Source: Pseudomonas sp. B21_DOA (GTDB lineage Bacteria > Pseudomonadota > Gammaproteobacteria > Pseudomonadales > Pseudomonadaceae). Taken from it: DNA of 64,000 nt. The first letter of the stretch is position 1. Every line of letters starts with the position of its first letter. The notes below the pieces were generated by a model, which made no database searches, had not been told where the DNA came from, and was given only the letters and a program-made list of their open reading frames with translations. Where the stretch lies: assembly GCA_030544685.1 (NCBI GenBank), contig CP086683.1, forward strand, positions 2,542,001-2,606,000, in the 5' to 3' direction. Positions 1 to 10,137 of this stretch are shown here, piece by piece. Both the position numbers and the translations under genes were made by a program.

Positions 1-714
1 TGCGGGCTGGTCTTGCTGGCGCCGCTGCTGAGATTGAGGCTCCCCAAGGGTAGCAAGGCGATGCTGTTTGCAATTGCCACGGGACTGGTGTTGCTCGGGG
101 CCTATCAGATCTTTTATCTGCTGGCGCTCGATTGCAAAGTCACGCCGGGGGTGATGGCGACGATCATGGGCGTTCAACCGATCCTCACCGTGGTACTGAT
201 GGAGCGCCAGCGTTCGGCGAGCCGCCTGTTCGGCCTGGCGCTGGGCCTGGCCGGGCTGATCATGGTGGTCTATCAGGGTATCGGTCTGGCCGGGATGTCC
301 TGGGCTGGGATGCTGTTCGGTTTGCTGGCGCTGGCGAGCATGACGCTCGGTTCGATCATGCAAAAACGCATCACCGACAACCCGCTCGGTACGCTGCCAG
401 TGCAGTACTTGGCCGGCCTGTTGCTCTGCGCGATCTTCGTACCGTTCCAGCCGTTTCACTTCGAGCACAGCGCAGGCTTCATCGTCCCGGTGTTATGGAT
501 GGGCCTGGTGGTGTCGGTGCTGGCGACGCTGTTGCTGTATCGACTGATCGCGCGGGGCAATCTGGTGAACGTCACCAGCCTGTTCTATCTGGTGCCGGCG
601 GTGACGGCGGTGATGGATTACCTGATTTTCGGCAATCGGCTGGCGGCGTTGAGCGTGTTGGGAATGCTGCTGATTATTGTTGGATTGGTATTTGTGTTCC
701 GTAAAACCGGATAG
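1..714 (+). CDS. DMT superfamily (EamA) inner-membrane transporter, 5' end outside window
   Basis: This open frame enters the window at base 1 and stops at 714, leaving about 237 residues. It is almost entirely hydrophobic segments separated by short basic loops. It contains a G-V-M-A-T-I-M-G-V-Q-P stretch typical of the second half of an EamA repeat and ends with a membrane helix and a short R-K-T-G tail. EamA proteins usually have ten helices and about 290-300 residues, so some 60 N-terminal residues lie upstream of the window. The substrate cannot be told from sequence. An inverted REP pair follows the stop and may serve as a transcription boundary. Confidence 0.85.
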   Translation, partial: CGLVLLAPLLRLRLPKGSKAMLFAIATGLVLLGAYQIFYLLALDCKVTPGVMATIMGVQPILTVVLMERQRSASRLFGLALGLAGLIMVVYQGIGLAGMSWAGMLFGLLALASMTLGSIMQKRITDNPLGTLPVQYLAGLLLCAIFVPFQPFHFEHSAGFIVPVLWMGLVVSVLATLLLYRLIARGNLVNVTSLFYLVPAVTAVMDYLIFGNRLAALSVLGMLLIIVGLVFVFRKTG

Positions 715-745
715 CCGATAGGCAGGTGGCGCTTGTTGCGCCGCC

Positions 746-810
746 TTTCGCGAGCAGGCTCGCTCCCACATTGGAATGTATTTTTCTGTGGGAGCGAGCC
801 TGCTCGCGAA
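746..810. repeat. REP inverted pair (GGGAGCGAGCCTGCTCGC family)
   Basis: Two copies of the Pseudomonas REP core face each other (746-770 and 786-810) with a 15-base spacer. The pair sits between the converging ends of two DMT transporter genes and can fold into a long hairpin. Confidence 0.9.
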
Positions 811-827
811 TATCTGCGGCAGAAAAT

Positions 828-1735
828 CTAACGGACTGACATCTTTGCAGGCTTCACCACCGCCGGCTTCAACACCAGCCACAACGCCGCCGCAATCAGC
901 ACGCCGCCATAAATGTGCGCCATCGACAACGGCTCATCCAGCAACAACGCCCCCACAGCACGCCGAACGGCGGGATCATGAAGGTCACGGTCATCGACTT
1001 CACCGGGCCGATTGAGCTGAGCAGGCGGAAATAGATGATGTAGGCGAACGCCGTGCAACCCAGGCCCAGGCCGAGCAGCGACAGCCAGACCTGCCAGCCG
1101 CCCCAGCTGACCGGCGGCGCAGTGATGGTGCTATAGGCGAACAGCGGCAGCAAAAACAACGTCGCCCCGAGCATGCTGCCCAGTGCCGACAAACGGCTGT
1201 CCAGCCCACCGGCCTGATCCAGCCAGCGCCGTGCGAGGAATCCGGCAAAGCCGTAACAAGTGGTTGCCAGCAGGCATGCAACTGCGCCCATCAGCAGTTG
1301 CAGATCGAAGGCTACGGGACCGGCGCGCGTCAGCACGCCGACGCCGAACAGGCCGAGGAACACACCGCTGAGCTTGGCCGCCGTGAGCTTTTCGCTGAAG
1401 AACAAACCGCCAATCAACACGCCCATCAATGGCGTGGTGGCGTTGAAGATCGCCGAATAGCCGGCAGGCAATACCTGGGCGGCAACCGAATACAGCGTCG
1501 CCGGAATCCCCGAGTTGATCACGCCGAGCAGCATCACGGTCTTCAGCTTGCCCTTGAAATCCCAGCTGATGCGCATCAGCCCAAGGATCACCAGCAGCCC
1601 GGCAGCCGCGATCGACACGCGAAAGAAACCGGTCGGGATCGTGCCGATCACCGGGGCAATGATGCGCATGAACAGAAAACTCGCGCCCCAGATAGCGGCC
1701 AGCGACAACATGCGGAAAATATCGACAGGGCTCAC
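828..1735 (-). CDS. DMT superfamily (EamA) transporter, frameshift near 3' end
   Basis: The protein reads as ten hydrophobic helices in two EamA repeats. A GTG start at 1735 is preceded by AAGGAG at a 7-base spacing. The frame read directly ends at 896 in a nonsense tail (W-G-R-C-C-W). One extra G in the G5 run (complement of C950-954) restores the normal end W-G-A-L-L-L-D-E-P followed by a last helix, with a stop at 828. The repaired product is about 302 residues, usual for the family. The break is probably a sequencing undercall. The gene is divergent from aceK, with about 214 bases between the two starts. The substrate is unknown. Confidence 0.85.
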
Positions 1736-1949
1736 GGCGGGCTCCTTCCTTGATCGGGACGAGAGTGTTGCCGAGCGTCCGGATCATGGCAACCGCTATT
1801 CGGGCTTTTAATTCTGCTTGCCGATGCATCGGCACGAGAAACCCCGTCAACGGTCAACCCCGTATCGGTTTTGGCAGAAATTGCGCTTTTCCTGCGAGCG
1901 CTTCCGTGACTAAGCTCAGACCAACCGAATTCCCGCCGAGGTTTCATTT

Positions 1950-3671
1950 ATGTCGCAGCAATGGCCAGCCACCGAGATCGCGCGGATGATCCTCGCCGGC
2001 TTCGACGATTACCGCGAACATTTCCGCCGCATCACCGATGGCGCTCGCGAGCGCTTCGAACAGGCGCGCTGGCAGGAGGCGCAGGCCGCGTCGGCGGCGC
2101 GGATCAGTCTGTATGAGGAAAAGGTTGGCGAAACCGTCGCTCGCCTGCGCGAGTATTTCGACGAAGAAACCCTGATGAACGTCAGCTGCTGGCCGCTGGT
2201 GAAAAGCGCCTACATCAGTGTGATCGACCTGCGCTTTGACGATGAGCTGTCCGAAACCTGGTACAACTCGATTTTCTGCGGGCTGTTCAGCCACGACTTG
2301 ATCAGCGACGGCTGCATGTTCATCCACACCACGCGCCCGAGCCTGCGCCGGGCCCGCGCTGCGCAAACCCGCACCTATAAGCCGCAGGGCCAGTTGTCCG
2401 CCATGCTCGCCAGTATCTTCGCCGACTACCGCTTCAGCGAAGATTACGCCGATTTGCCTGGCGACCTGCTGCGGCTCGAAGCGCAATTACGCGAGAACCT
2501 GCCGGACTGGGTGTGCAAGGACCCGGAGCTAAGCGTCGAGCTGTTTTCTTCGGTGCTCTATCGCAACAAAGGCGCGTATCTGGTCGGGCGCATCTACACC
2601 CGCGACGAGCAATGGCCGCTGGTGATTCCGCTGTTGCACCGCGAAGGGCGGGGCATTCAGATCGACGCGTTGATTACCGACGAAGCCGATGTGTCGATCA
2701 TCTTCTCTTTCACCCGTTCGTATTTCATGGTCGATGTACCGGTGCCGGCGGAGTTCATCGGTTTTCTGCGACGCATTCTGCCGGGCAAGCACATCGCCGA
2801 GCTGTACACCTCGATCGGCTTCTACAAGCACGGCAAGTCGGAGTTCTACCGCGCGCTGATCAATCACCTGGCCAACACTGACGATCAGTTCATCATGGCC
2901 CCGGGCGTGCGCGGCATGGTCATGAGCGTGTTCACCCTGCCGGGTTTCAACACCGTATTCAAAATCATCAAGGACCGTTTCTCACCGTCGAAGAACGTCG
3001 ATCGCGCCACGGTGATCGAAAAGTATCGTCTGGTGAAAAGCGTCGATCGGGTCGGACGTATGGCCGATACCCAGGAATTTGCCGATTTTCGTTTTCCGCT
3101 GAGCAAATTCGATCCGGCGTGTCTGGAGGAATTGCTTGAGGTGGCGCCGTCTACGGTTTCGGTTGAGGGCGAAACCGTGCTGATCCGCCACTGCTGGACC
3201 GAACGCCGGATGACCCCGCTCAACCTTTATCTGGAAAATGCCAACGACGCCCAGGTGCGTGAAGCGCTGGAGGATTATGGTCTGGCGATCAAGCAATTGG
3301 CGGCGGCAAATATCTTTCCCGGCGACATGCTGCTGAAAAACTTCGGCGTCACCCGCCACGGGCGAGTGGTCTTCTACGACTACGACGAAATCTGCTTCCT
3401 GACCGAAGCCAACTTCCGCCACATCCCGGCACCACGCACACCGGAGGACGAAATGGCCTCTGAGCCGTGGTACTCGATCGGACCGCTGGACGTGTTCCCC
3501 GAAGAGTTTCCGCCGTTCCTGTTTGCCGATGCCGGACAGCGCAAGTTGTTCGATCAGTTGCACGGCGAGTTGTATAACGCCGATTACTGGAAGGGCTTGC
3601 AGGCGGCGATTCGGGCGGGGAAGGTGATTGACGTCTTCCCATATCGGCGCAAAGGGCGGGATAACGAATAA
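1950..3671 (+). CDS. aceK: Isocitrate dehydrogenase kinase/phosphatase
   Basis: The 573-residue product matches AceK throughout and is close to the usual length (578 in E. coli). AceK phosphorylates and dephosphorylates isocitrate dehydrogenase in the cytoplasm, switching carbon between the TCA cycle and the glyoxylate shunt. The N-terminal half is the regulatory domain. The nucleotide-binding segment P-G-V-R-G-M-V-M and the kinase-like catalytic segment around Y-D-Y-D-E-I-C-F (residues about 475-482) are both present. In enterics aceK follows aceBA, but here it stands alone between a DMT gene and hrpA, as is common in Pseudomonas. The ATG start at 1950 follows a GAGG-containing leader. Confidence 0.97.
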   Translation: MSQQWPATEIARMILAGFDDYREHFRRITDGARERFEQARWQEAQAASAARISLYEEKVGETVARLREYFDEETLMNVSCWPLVKSAYISVIDLRFDDELSETWYNSIFCGLFSHDLISDGCMFIHTTRPSLRRARAAQTRTYKPQGQLSAMLASIFADYRFSEDYADLPGDLLRLEAQLRENLPDWVCKDPELSVELFSSVLYRNKGAYLVGRIYTRDEQWPLVIPLLHREGRGIQIDALITDEADVSIIFSFTRSYFMVDVPVPAEFIGFLRRILPGKHIAELYTSIGFYKHGKSEFYRALINHLANTDDQFIMAPGVRGMVMSVFTLPGFNTVFKIIKDRFSPSKNVDRATVIEKYRLVKSVDRVGRMADTQEFADFRFPLSKFDPACLEELLEVAPSTVSVEGETVLIRHCWTERRMTPLNLYLENANDAQVREALEDYGLAIKQLAAANIFPGDMLLKNFGVTRHGRVVFYDYDEICFLTEANFRHIPAPRTPEDEMASEPWYSIGPLDVFPEEFPPFLFADAGQRKLFDQLHGELYNADYWKGLQAAIRAGKVIDVFPYRRKGRDNE

Positions 3672-3672
3672 C

Positions 3673-3706
3673 AGCAGCTGCAAGCGGCAAGCTACAAGCT
3701 GCAAGT
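3673..3706. repeat. Interspersed repeat (GCAGCTGCAAGCGGCAAGC type), single copy
   Basis: It begins two bases after the aceK stop. The same unit recurs in both orientations at 3826-3908, and a related element sits at 10441-10498. Confidence 0.75.
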
Positions 3707-3710
3707 TCCC

Positions 3711-3818
3711 CGATCGTTCCCATGCTCCGCGTGGGAATGCCTCACCGGACGCTCCGCGTCCGCTTCTGGGACGCGGAGCGTCCCGGCTGCGTTCCCACGC
3801 TGAGCGTGGGAACGATCA
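3711..3818. repeat. Palindromic repeat (GATCGTTCCCACGC type), inverted arrangement
   Basis: The ends GATCGTTCCCA and TGGGAACGATC pair, and the centre holds GGACGCTCCGCGTCC and GGGACGCGGAGCGTCCC palindromes. The same family appears at 13298-13328 and 42261-42362. Confidence 0.8.
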
Positions 3819-3825
3819 CAACAAG

Positions 3826-3908
3826 GAGCAGCTGCAAGCGGCAAGCTACAAGCTGCAAGTTAAAAGCCTCAGTGACTTGCGGCTTGTAGCTTGGCGCTTG
3901 CAGCTGCT
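3826..3908. repeat. Inverted pair of GCAGCTGCAAGC-type repeat
   Basis: AGCAGCTGCAAGCGGCAAGC at the left end is mirrored by GCTTGGCGCTTGCAGCTGCT at the right end. Together with the two preceding repeats it fills almost the whole aceK-hrpA intergenic region. Confidence 0.75.
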
Positions 3909-3960
3909 TTTCTGCGACAATCCGCCCCCTGCATAAACAGACGACCGAATTGCCTACCCG

Positions 3961-6900
3961 ATGACCGACGAATCGCCCTCCATCGACAAACTGCTGAAAA
4001 ACCTCGATCACGCCATGCTCGCTGACCGTCACCGGCTGCGGCGGCAGTTGCTTGAGCTGCGCAAGAAACCCGACGAGGCCAAATTGGCCCAATGGATAGC
4101 GCGGATGCAGGCGTCCTGTGATCAGGTGCTGGCGCGCCGTGCCAGCCTGCCGGTGATTCGTTACGACGACAGTTTGCCGATCGCGGCCAAGCGCGACGAG
4201 ATCAAAAAGGCCCTGGAGCAACATCAGGTGCTGATCATCGCCGGCGAAACCGGCTCGGGTAAAACCACCCAGTTGCCGAAGATCTGTCTGGAAATCGGTC
4301 GTGGGCAGCACGGTCTGATCGGCCATACCCAGCCGCGCCGGATTGCCGCGCGCAGCGTTGCCAGCCGTGTCGCCGAAGAACTCGGCACGCCGCTCGGAGC
4401 GCTGGTCGGCTATCAGGTGCGTTTCGAAGATCAAAGCGATTCCAACACCCTGATCAAACTGATGACCGACGGCATTCTGCTGGCGGAAACCCAGAACGAC
4501 CGTTATCTGGAACGCTACGACACGATCATCGTCGACGAAGCCCACGAACGCAGCCTAAACATCGATTTCCTCCTCGGCTACCTGAAAACCCTGCTGCCAC
4601 GCCGTCCCGACCTCAAGGTCATCATTACTTCGGCGACCATCGATCTGGAGCGATTCTCCAAGCACTTCGATGACGCGCCGATCGTCGAAGTGTCGGGCCG
4701 TACTTTTCCTGTGGAAACCTGGTACCGGCCGCTGACCCTGGAGCAGGACGAAGAGGGCAACCGGGTCGAGGATGACCTGACCGTCGATCAGGCGATTCTC
4801 GCCACTCTCGACGAAATCGCCGCCTACGAGCGCAGCGAACGACGCAGCCCCGGCGATGTGCTGGTGTTCCTGCCCGGCGAGCGCGAGATTCGCGACGCCG
4901 CCGACATGTTGCGCAAGGCCCAGCTCAAACACACCGAAATCCTGCCGCTGTACGCGCGCCTGTCGCCGGCTGAACAGCAGCGGATTTTCCAATCGCACCC
5001 GGGCCGCCGCGTGGTGCTGGCGACCAACGTCGCCGAAACCTCGCTGACCGTACCGGGCATTCGCTATGTGATCGACAGCGGCACCGCGCGCATCAGCCGC
5101 TACAGCTACCGCGCCAAGGTGCAGCGCTTGCCGATCGAAGCGATTTCCCAGGCCAGCGCCAATCAGCGTAAAGGTCGTTGCGGCCGGGTCGAGCCGGGTA
5201 TCTGCGTGCGTTTGTACAGCGAAGAGGACTTCCTTGGGCGGCCGGAATTTACCGATCCGGAAATTCTGCGCACCAACCTCGCCGCCGTGATCCTGCAGAT
5301 GCTCCATCTGCGCCTCGGCGAAATCACCGCGTTCCCGTTTATCGAGCCGCCGGACGGCAAGGCGATCAGCGACGGTTTCAACCTGCTGCAAGAGCTATCG
5401 GCGGTGGATCGCAACAGTCAGCTGACACCACTCGGTCGCCAGTTGGCGCGCTTGCCGGTCGACCCGCGCATGGGCCGCATGCTGCTGGAAGCGGCCAAGC
5501 TCGGCAGCTTGCAGGAAGTGCTGATTGTCGCCAGCGCCATGTCGATTCAGGACCCGCGCGAGCGTCCGCCGGAGCGTCAGCAAGCGGCGGATCAGGCCCA
5601 TGCGCAATGGAAGGATCCGGATTCCGACTTCGCCGGGCTGGTCAACTTGTGGCGTGGTTTTGAAGAACAGCGCCAGGCGCTGACCGCCAATCCGCTGCGT
5701 AACTGGTGCCGGAAGAACTTCCTCAATTACCTGCGTTTGCGCGAGTGGCGTGATTCTCATCGTCAGTTGAGCCTGATCTGCCGCGACATGCAGTTGAGCC
5801 TGAACAAGGAGCCGGCGGATTATCCGAAGCTGCACAAAGCGGTGCTGGTCGGCTTGCTCAGCCAGATCGGTCAGAAAACCGAAGACGGCGATTACCTCGG
5901 GGCGCGGCAGCGGCGCTTCTGGATTCATCCGTCGTCGGGCATCGGCAAGAAGCGTCCGCAGTGGCTGATGACTGCTGAGCTGGTCGAAACCACCAAACTC
6001 TACGCGCGCATGGTCGCCAAGATCGATGCCGACTGGATCGAGCCGCTGGCCGGGCACCTGATCAAGAAAAACCATTTCGAGCCGCATTGGGAGAAGAAGC
6101 GCGGCCAGGTCGTAGCCTATGAGCAGATCACCCTGTTCGGCCTGATCGTGGTCGGTCGCCGCCCGGTGCATTACGGCCCGGTCGATCCGGTGGTGTCGCG
6201 TGAGCTGTTTATCCGCGAAGGTCTGGTGCGTGGCGAGATTCAGTCGCGGGCCAAATGCCTGAGCGCCAATCAGAAACTGCTCGAGCAGCTCGACGAACTG
6301 GAGGCCAAGGCGCGCCGGCGCGACATTCTCGCCGACGAAGAAACCTTGTACGCCTTCTACGATGCGCGTCTGCCGGCGGAGATCCACCAGACCGCGACCT
6401 TCGACAGTTGGTACAAGGTCAACAGCCAGAAAGACCCGCAACTACTGATCATGCGCGAAGAAGACGTGTTGGCCCGCGAGGCCAGTGAAGTCACCGCCCG
6501 TGATTACCCGGACACGTTGCACATTGGCGATCTGGAACTGGCGCTGACCTACCATTTCGAACCCAATCACCCGCGCGACGGCGTGACCTTGCGCGTGCCG
6601 GCGCCGCTGCTGCCGATGCTGCCGCCGGAGCGTCTGGAATGGCTGGTGCCGGGCTTGATTGAGGCCAAATGCATAGCCCTGGTGCGCAACCTTCCGAAAG
6701 CCCTGCGCAAGAACTTCGTGCCAGTGCCGGACTTCATCAAGGCCGCGTTGCAGCGCATGACTTTCGCCGAAGGTTCGCTGCCGCAAGCGCTCGGTCGCGA
6801 GCTGCTGCGCATGACCGGCGCGCGGGTCAGCGATGAAGCGTGGGCGGAAGCGGCGCAGCAGGTTGAGAGCCATCTGCGCATGAACCTGGAAATCGTCGAT

Positions 6901-7872
6901 GGCCAGGGCAAGTTCCTTGGCGAAGGCCGCGATTTGGCTGAGTTGACCGCACGCTTCGCCGAAGCCAGCCAGGCCGCGCTGGCGGTGCCGCAGAGTGCGA
7001 AAAGTCAGCAGCCGGTCGAGGCAAAAGTCTTCGCGCCGGTAGCAGAAAAGACCCAGCAGAAGATCGCCGGGCTGTCGATGACGGTGTACCCGGCGCTGGT
7101 GGAAGAGGGCGGCACGGTCAAGGAGGGGCGTTTCTCCACCCCGGCCGAAGCCGAGTTCCAGCACCGTCGCGCCTTGCAGCGCTTGCTGATGCAGCAACTG
7201 GCCGAGCCGGCGAAATTCCTCCGGGGCAAGTTGCCTGGACAGACTGAACTGGGCCTGCTGTACCGCGAACTGGGCCGCGTCGATGCGCTGGTCGAAGACA
7301 TTCTGTTGGCCAGCCTCGACAGCTGCATTCTCGAAGGCGAAGACCCGTTGCCCCGGGATGGCGCCGGATTGGCGGCATTGGCCGAGCGCAAACGCGGCGA
7401 CTGGACCGAGCACGCGGAGCGCGTCGCGCGGCTGACGCTGGAAATCCTCAAGATCTGGCACGGTCTGCAAAAACGCTTCAAGGGCAAGATCGATCTGGCG
7501 CAAGCGGTGGCACTCAACGACATCAAGCAGCAGATCGGCAATCTGGTCTATCCGGGTTTCGTTCGCGAAACGCCGATGCAGTGGCTCAAGGAGTTGCCGC
7601 GATATCTGAAAGCGGTCGAGCAGCGTTTCGAGAAACTTGGCGCACAGGTGCAGAAAGATCGGGTCTGGAGCGGCGAACTTGCTGGCCTGTGGGCGCAATA
7701 TCAGGCCCGCGCGGCCAAGCATGCGCAGGAAGGCAAGCGTGATCCACAGCTGGAGTTGTACCGCTGGTGGCTGGAGGAATACCGCGTGTCGCTGTTCGCC
7801 CAGCAGTTGGGCACCAAAGTGCCGATTTCGGACAAGCGCCTGAGCAAACAGTGGAGCCAGGTCGAGCCTTGA
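3961..7872 (+). CDS. hrpA: ATP-dependent RNA helicase HrpA
   Basis: The product has 1303 residues, like E. coli HrpA (about 1300), a DEAH-box RNA helicase of the cytoplasm linked to mRNA processing and ribosome rescue. The order of motifs is complete: Walker A G-E-T-G-S-G-K-T-T (about residue 95), D-E-A-H (about 192), S-A-T-I-D (about 224), and motif VI Q-R-K-G-R-C-G-R (about 402). These are followed by the HA2/winged-helix region and the long C-terminal domain of bacterial HrpA. No frameshift was seen over nearly 4 kb. The upstream region is filled by repeats, so its promoter must lie within or between them. Confidence 0.97.
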   Translation: MTDESPSIDKLLKNLDHAMLADRHRLRRQLLELRKKPDEAKLAQWIARMQASCDQVLARRASLPVIRYDDSLPIAAKRDEIKKALEQHQVLIIAGETGSGKTTQLPKICLEIGRGQHGLIGHTQPRRIAARSVASRVAEELGTPLGALVGYQVRFEDQSDSNTLIKLMTDGILLAETQNDRYLERYDTIIVDEAHERSLNIDFLLGYLKTLLPRRPDLKVIITSATIDLERFSKHFDDAPIVEVSGRTFPVETWYRPLTLEQDEEGNRVEDDLTVDQAILATLDEIAAYERSERRSPGDVLVFLPGEREIRDAADMLRKAQLKHTEILPLYARLSPAEQQRIFQSHPGRRVVLATNVAETSLTVPGIRYVIDSGTARISRYSYRAKVQRLPIEAISQASANQRKGRCGRVEPGICVRLYSEEDFLGRPEFTDPEILRTNLAAVILQMLHLRLGEITAFPFIEPPDGKAISDGFNLLQELSAVDRNSQLTPLGRQLARLPVDPRMGRMLLEAAKLGSLQEVLIVASAMSIQDPRERPPERQQAADQAHAQWKDPDSDFAGLVNLWRGFEEQRQALTANPLRNWCRKNFLNYLRLREWRDSHRQLSLICRDMQLSLNKEPADYPKLHKAVLVGLLSQIGQKTEDGDYLGARQRRFWIHPSSGIGKKRPQWLMTAELVETTKLYARMVAKIDADWIEPLAGHLIKKNHFEPHWEKKRGQVVAYEQITLFGLIVVGRRPVHYGPVDPVVSRELFIREGLVRGEIQSRAKCLSANQKLLEQLDELEAKARRRDILADEETLYAFYDARLPAEIHQTATFDSWYKVNSQKDPQLLIMREEDVLAREASEVTARDYPDTLHIGDLELALTYHFEPNHPRDGVTLRVPAPLLPMLPPERLEWLVPGLIEAKCIALVRNLPKALRKNFVPVPDFIKAALQRMTFAEGSLPQALGRELLRMTGARVSDEAWAEAAQQVESHLRMNLEIVDGQGKFLGEGRDLAELTARFAEASQAALAVPQSAKSQQPVEAKVFAPVAEKTQQKIAGLSMTVYPALVEEGGTVKEGRFSTPAEAEFQHRRALQRLLMQQLAEPAKFLRGKLPGQTELGLLYRELGRVDALVEDILLASLDSCILEGEDPLPRDGAGLAALAERKRGDWTEHAERVARLTLEILKIWHGLQKRFKGKIDLAQAVALNDIKQQIGNLVYPGFVRETPMQWLKELPRYLKAVEQRFEKLGAQVQKDRVWSGELAGLWAQYQARAAKHAQEGKRDPQLELYRWWLEEYRVSLFAQQLGTKVPISDKRLSKQWSQVEP

Positions 7873-8270
7873 CCTGCAGCCATACACAATCCCCCTGTGG
7901 AAGTGGTCTTTGTGGCGAGGGGATTTATCCCCGTTGGGTGGCGAAGCCGCCCCAAAATCTACGCCTCGGTTCATCAGATACCGAGCGTGGTGGGTTAGCG
8001 ACTGCTTCGCAGTCGAACGGGGATAAATCCCTCGCCACAGAGTTGAGTTCATAGAGTGAATGGCAGTTGTGCTTGAGAACGGCGCCAAAACCTCGGGTTT
8101 ATGGCAAACTTCGCCACCATAACCCGCCGTTTCGCGACCCAGAGCCTTCGCCGTGTCGCGCTGCGCAATAAAACGATGCCAGGTTTGCGTCCCCCGGATG
8201 GGAATAGACCCTTTGCGTGTTGGTACGACGGTTCCAGCACTTTCTGCCTGAACAGATTAGAGAAACGACC
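7873..8270. other. Intergenic region hrpA to ketosynthase gene
   Basis: The first 170 bases are mostly a repeat (7911-8040). The remaining 230 bases hold no convincing gene or terminator, and presumably contain the promoter of the ketosynthase gene. Confidence 0.5.
7911..8040. repeat. Interspersed inverted repeat (TGGCGAGGGGATTTATCCCC type)
   Basis: The left end TGTGGCGAGGGGATTTATCC is mirrored by GGATAAATCCCTCGCCACA at the right. Inside are GGTGGCGAAGCCGCCCC and GCGACTGCTTCGCAGTCG hairpins. A second copy lies at 36889-37020 beside gbuA/gbuR, so it is a dispersed family. Confidence 0.85.
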
Positions 8271-9392
8271 ATGCATAACGTCGTCATCAGCGGCACCGGC
8301 CTGTACACACCGGCCAACAGCATCTCCAACGAAGAGCTGGTGCAGTCTTTCAATACCTATGTCGCCCAGTTCAACGCCGATAACGCCGAGGCCATTGCCA
8401 GCGGCGAAGTCCAGGCCCTGACCGAATCCAGCGCTGCGTTCATCGAAAAAGCCTCGGGCATCAAGAGTCGCTTTGTCATGGACAAGGACGGCATTCTCGA
8501 TCCGCTGCGCATGGCCCCGCGCCTGCCCGAGCGTTCCAATGATGAATGGTCGGTGCTGTGCCAAATGGCTGTCGGCGCTGCCGAACAAGCCCTGCAACGT
8601 GCCGGCAAAACCGCCGCCGATATCGACGGTGTGATCGTTGCTTGCTCCAACCTGCAACGTGCCTACCCGGCCATCGCCATCGAAGTCCAGGAAGCACTGG
8701 GCATTCAGGGTTTCGGCTTCGACATGAACGTGGCGTGTTCTTCGGCCACTTTCGGCATCCAGGCCGCCGCCAACAGCGTGCAACTGGGCCAGGCGCGGGC
8801 GATCCTGATGGTCAATCCGGAAGTCTGCACCGGGCACCTGAACTTCCGTGATCGCGACAGCCATTTCATCTTCGGCGATGCCGCGACTGCGGTGATCATC
8901 GAGCGCGCGGATCTGGCGACCTCCGAGTTTCAGTTCGACGTGGTCAGCACCAAACTGCTGACCAAGTTCTCCAACAACATCCGCAACAACTTCGGCTTCC
9001 TCAACCGCGCGGCAGAAGAGGGCATCGGTGCCCGCGACAAGCTGTTCGTACAGGAAGGCCGCAAGGTGTTCAAGGATGTCTGCCCGATGGTCGCCGAGCT
9101 GATTGGCGAGCACCTGGAAGAGAACCAGCTCAACGTTGGCGACGTGAAGCGTTTCTGGCTGCACCAGGCCAACCTGAGCATGAACCACCTGATCGTGCGC
9201 AAGCTGCTCGGCCGCGAAGCCACTGAAGAAGAAGCGCCGGTGATTCTCGACAGCTACGCCAACACCAGCTCGGCCGGTTCGGTCATCGCCTTTCACAAAT
9301 ATCAGGATGATCTGGCCTCAGGATCGCTGGCGGTACTCAGTTCGTTCGGCGCCGGTTACTCGATTGGTAGCGTGTTGCTGCGCAAACGCTGA
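8271..9392 (+). CDS. Beta-ketoacyl-ACP synthase III-like enzyme (FabH family)
   Basis: The product has 373 residues with the thiolase-fold ketosynthase III triad in place: Cys156 in N-V-A-C-S-S-A-T, His298 in F-W-L-H-Q-A-N, and Asn331 in S-Y-A-N-T-S-S-A. Family members condense an acyl-CoA with malonyl-ACP to start fatty-acid chains. The protein is longer than housekeeping FabH (about 317-330). It resembles, as I recall, P. aeruginosa PA3286, which feeds beta-oxidation-derived octanoyl-CoA into synthesis. The start was put at 8271, where homology begins, although an earlier in-frame start exists at 8217. An ECF sigma/anti-sigma pair lies directly downstream. Confidence 0.88.
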   Translation: MHNVVISGTGLYTPANSISNEELVQSFNTYVAQFNADNAEAIASGEVQALTESSAAFIEKASGIKSRFVMDKDGILDPLRMAPRLPERSNDEWSVLCQMAVGAAEQALQRAGKTAADIDGVIVACSNLQRAYPAIAIEVQEALGIQGFGFDMNVACSSATFGIQAAANSVQLGQARAILMVNPEVCTGHLNFRDRDSHFIFGDAATAVIIERADLATSEFQFDVVSTKLLTKFSNNIRNNFGFLNRAAEEGIGARDKLFVQEGRKVFKDVCPMVAELIGEHLEENQLNVGDVKRFWLHQANLSMNHLIVRKLLGREATEEEAPVILDSYANTSSAGSVIAFHKYQDDLASGSLAVLSSFGAGYSIGSVLLRKR

Positions 9393-9468
9393 AACAGGTT
9401 AATTTCCCCTTAATCGCGTCGATCTTTCCTACATTCGAAGCGGCTGAAACGCTGTAATTTTCGGACAT

Positions 9469-9492
9469 CGCGGCAGGTGCACACCTGCCGCG
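9469..9492 (+). terminator. Strong hairpin between ketosynthase and sigma factor genes
   Basis: CGCGGCAGGTG and CACCTGCCGCG form an 11-bp perfect stem around a CA loop, followed by TTCATTTT. The tract is a weak T run, so it may be a terminator for the ketosynthase gene or an attenuator in the leader of the sigma gene, which starts 35 bases on. Confidence 0.6.
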
Positions 9493-9526
9493 TTCATTTT
9501 CGAAGTCCGGACAAGGGGATTGATGG

Positions 9527-10137
9527 ATGGCGGCTGACGACAACCAACTGCTCACGCGCCTGCTGGCGGGGAGCAAAAGGCTTTCAAGGAACTGGTCACC
9601 ACGTATCAGAGCGCGATGCGCGCCGTGGCTTACGCGATTGTCGGCCAGCGTCATGTCGAAGAAGTGGTGCAAGATGCCTGGCTGTCGGTGGTGCGCCATC
9701 TGGCCAGTTTCGAAGGCCGCTCCAGCCTCAAGACCTGGTTGCTGACCATCACCGCCAATTCGGCCAAGAGCCGCTACAAACTCAATCGCCGGGAAGTCCT
9801 GCTCGACGACCTGCCATCGCCCCACGGCACCATCGGTGACGATCGCTTCTCATCCAGCGATGGTCACTGGCTGGTCGCGCCGTTCGCCTGGCACCAGGAC
9901 ACCCCCGAAGCGCTGCTCACCGAAAACGAACTGCGCGAATGCCTCGAACACACGTTGCTGAGTCTGTCCGAGTTGCAGAGCAGTGTCCTGCTGTTGCGCG
10001 AACGCCAGGGGCTGGAGCTGGAAGATATCTGTAATCTTCTGGAGATCTCGCTCTCCAATGTCCGCGTGCTGCTGCACCGGGCACGCTTGAAGGTTTTTGC
10101 GACCGTGGAACATTTTGAGGAGACAGGAGAATGCTGA
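9527..10137 (+). CDS. ECF-type RNA polymerase sigma factor, single-base frameshift
   Basis: The N-terminal 15 residues (M-A-A-D-D-N-Q-L-L-T-R-L-L-A-G) are in one frame and the rest in another. One extra G in the run at 9568-9571 joins them as L-A-G-E-Q-K-A-F-K-E-L-V. The repaired protein is about 203 residues. Region 2 contains V-E-E-V-V-Q-D-A-W and region 4 has a helix-turn-helix near L-E-D-I-C-N-L-L-E-I-S. The stop overlaps the start of the anti-sigma gene by 7 bases, which implies translational coupling. The start at 9527 follows AAGGGG. Extracytoplasmic-function sigma factors commonly transcribe their own operon. The regulon is unknown. Confidence 0.88.

Noticed and set aside
9527..10137. 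Sigma factor as a pseudogene
   Set aside because: A one-base change joins two parts of a normal protein that overlaps its anti-sigma gene, and the same sort of error recurs throughout the window.
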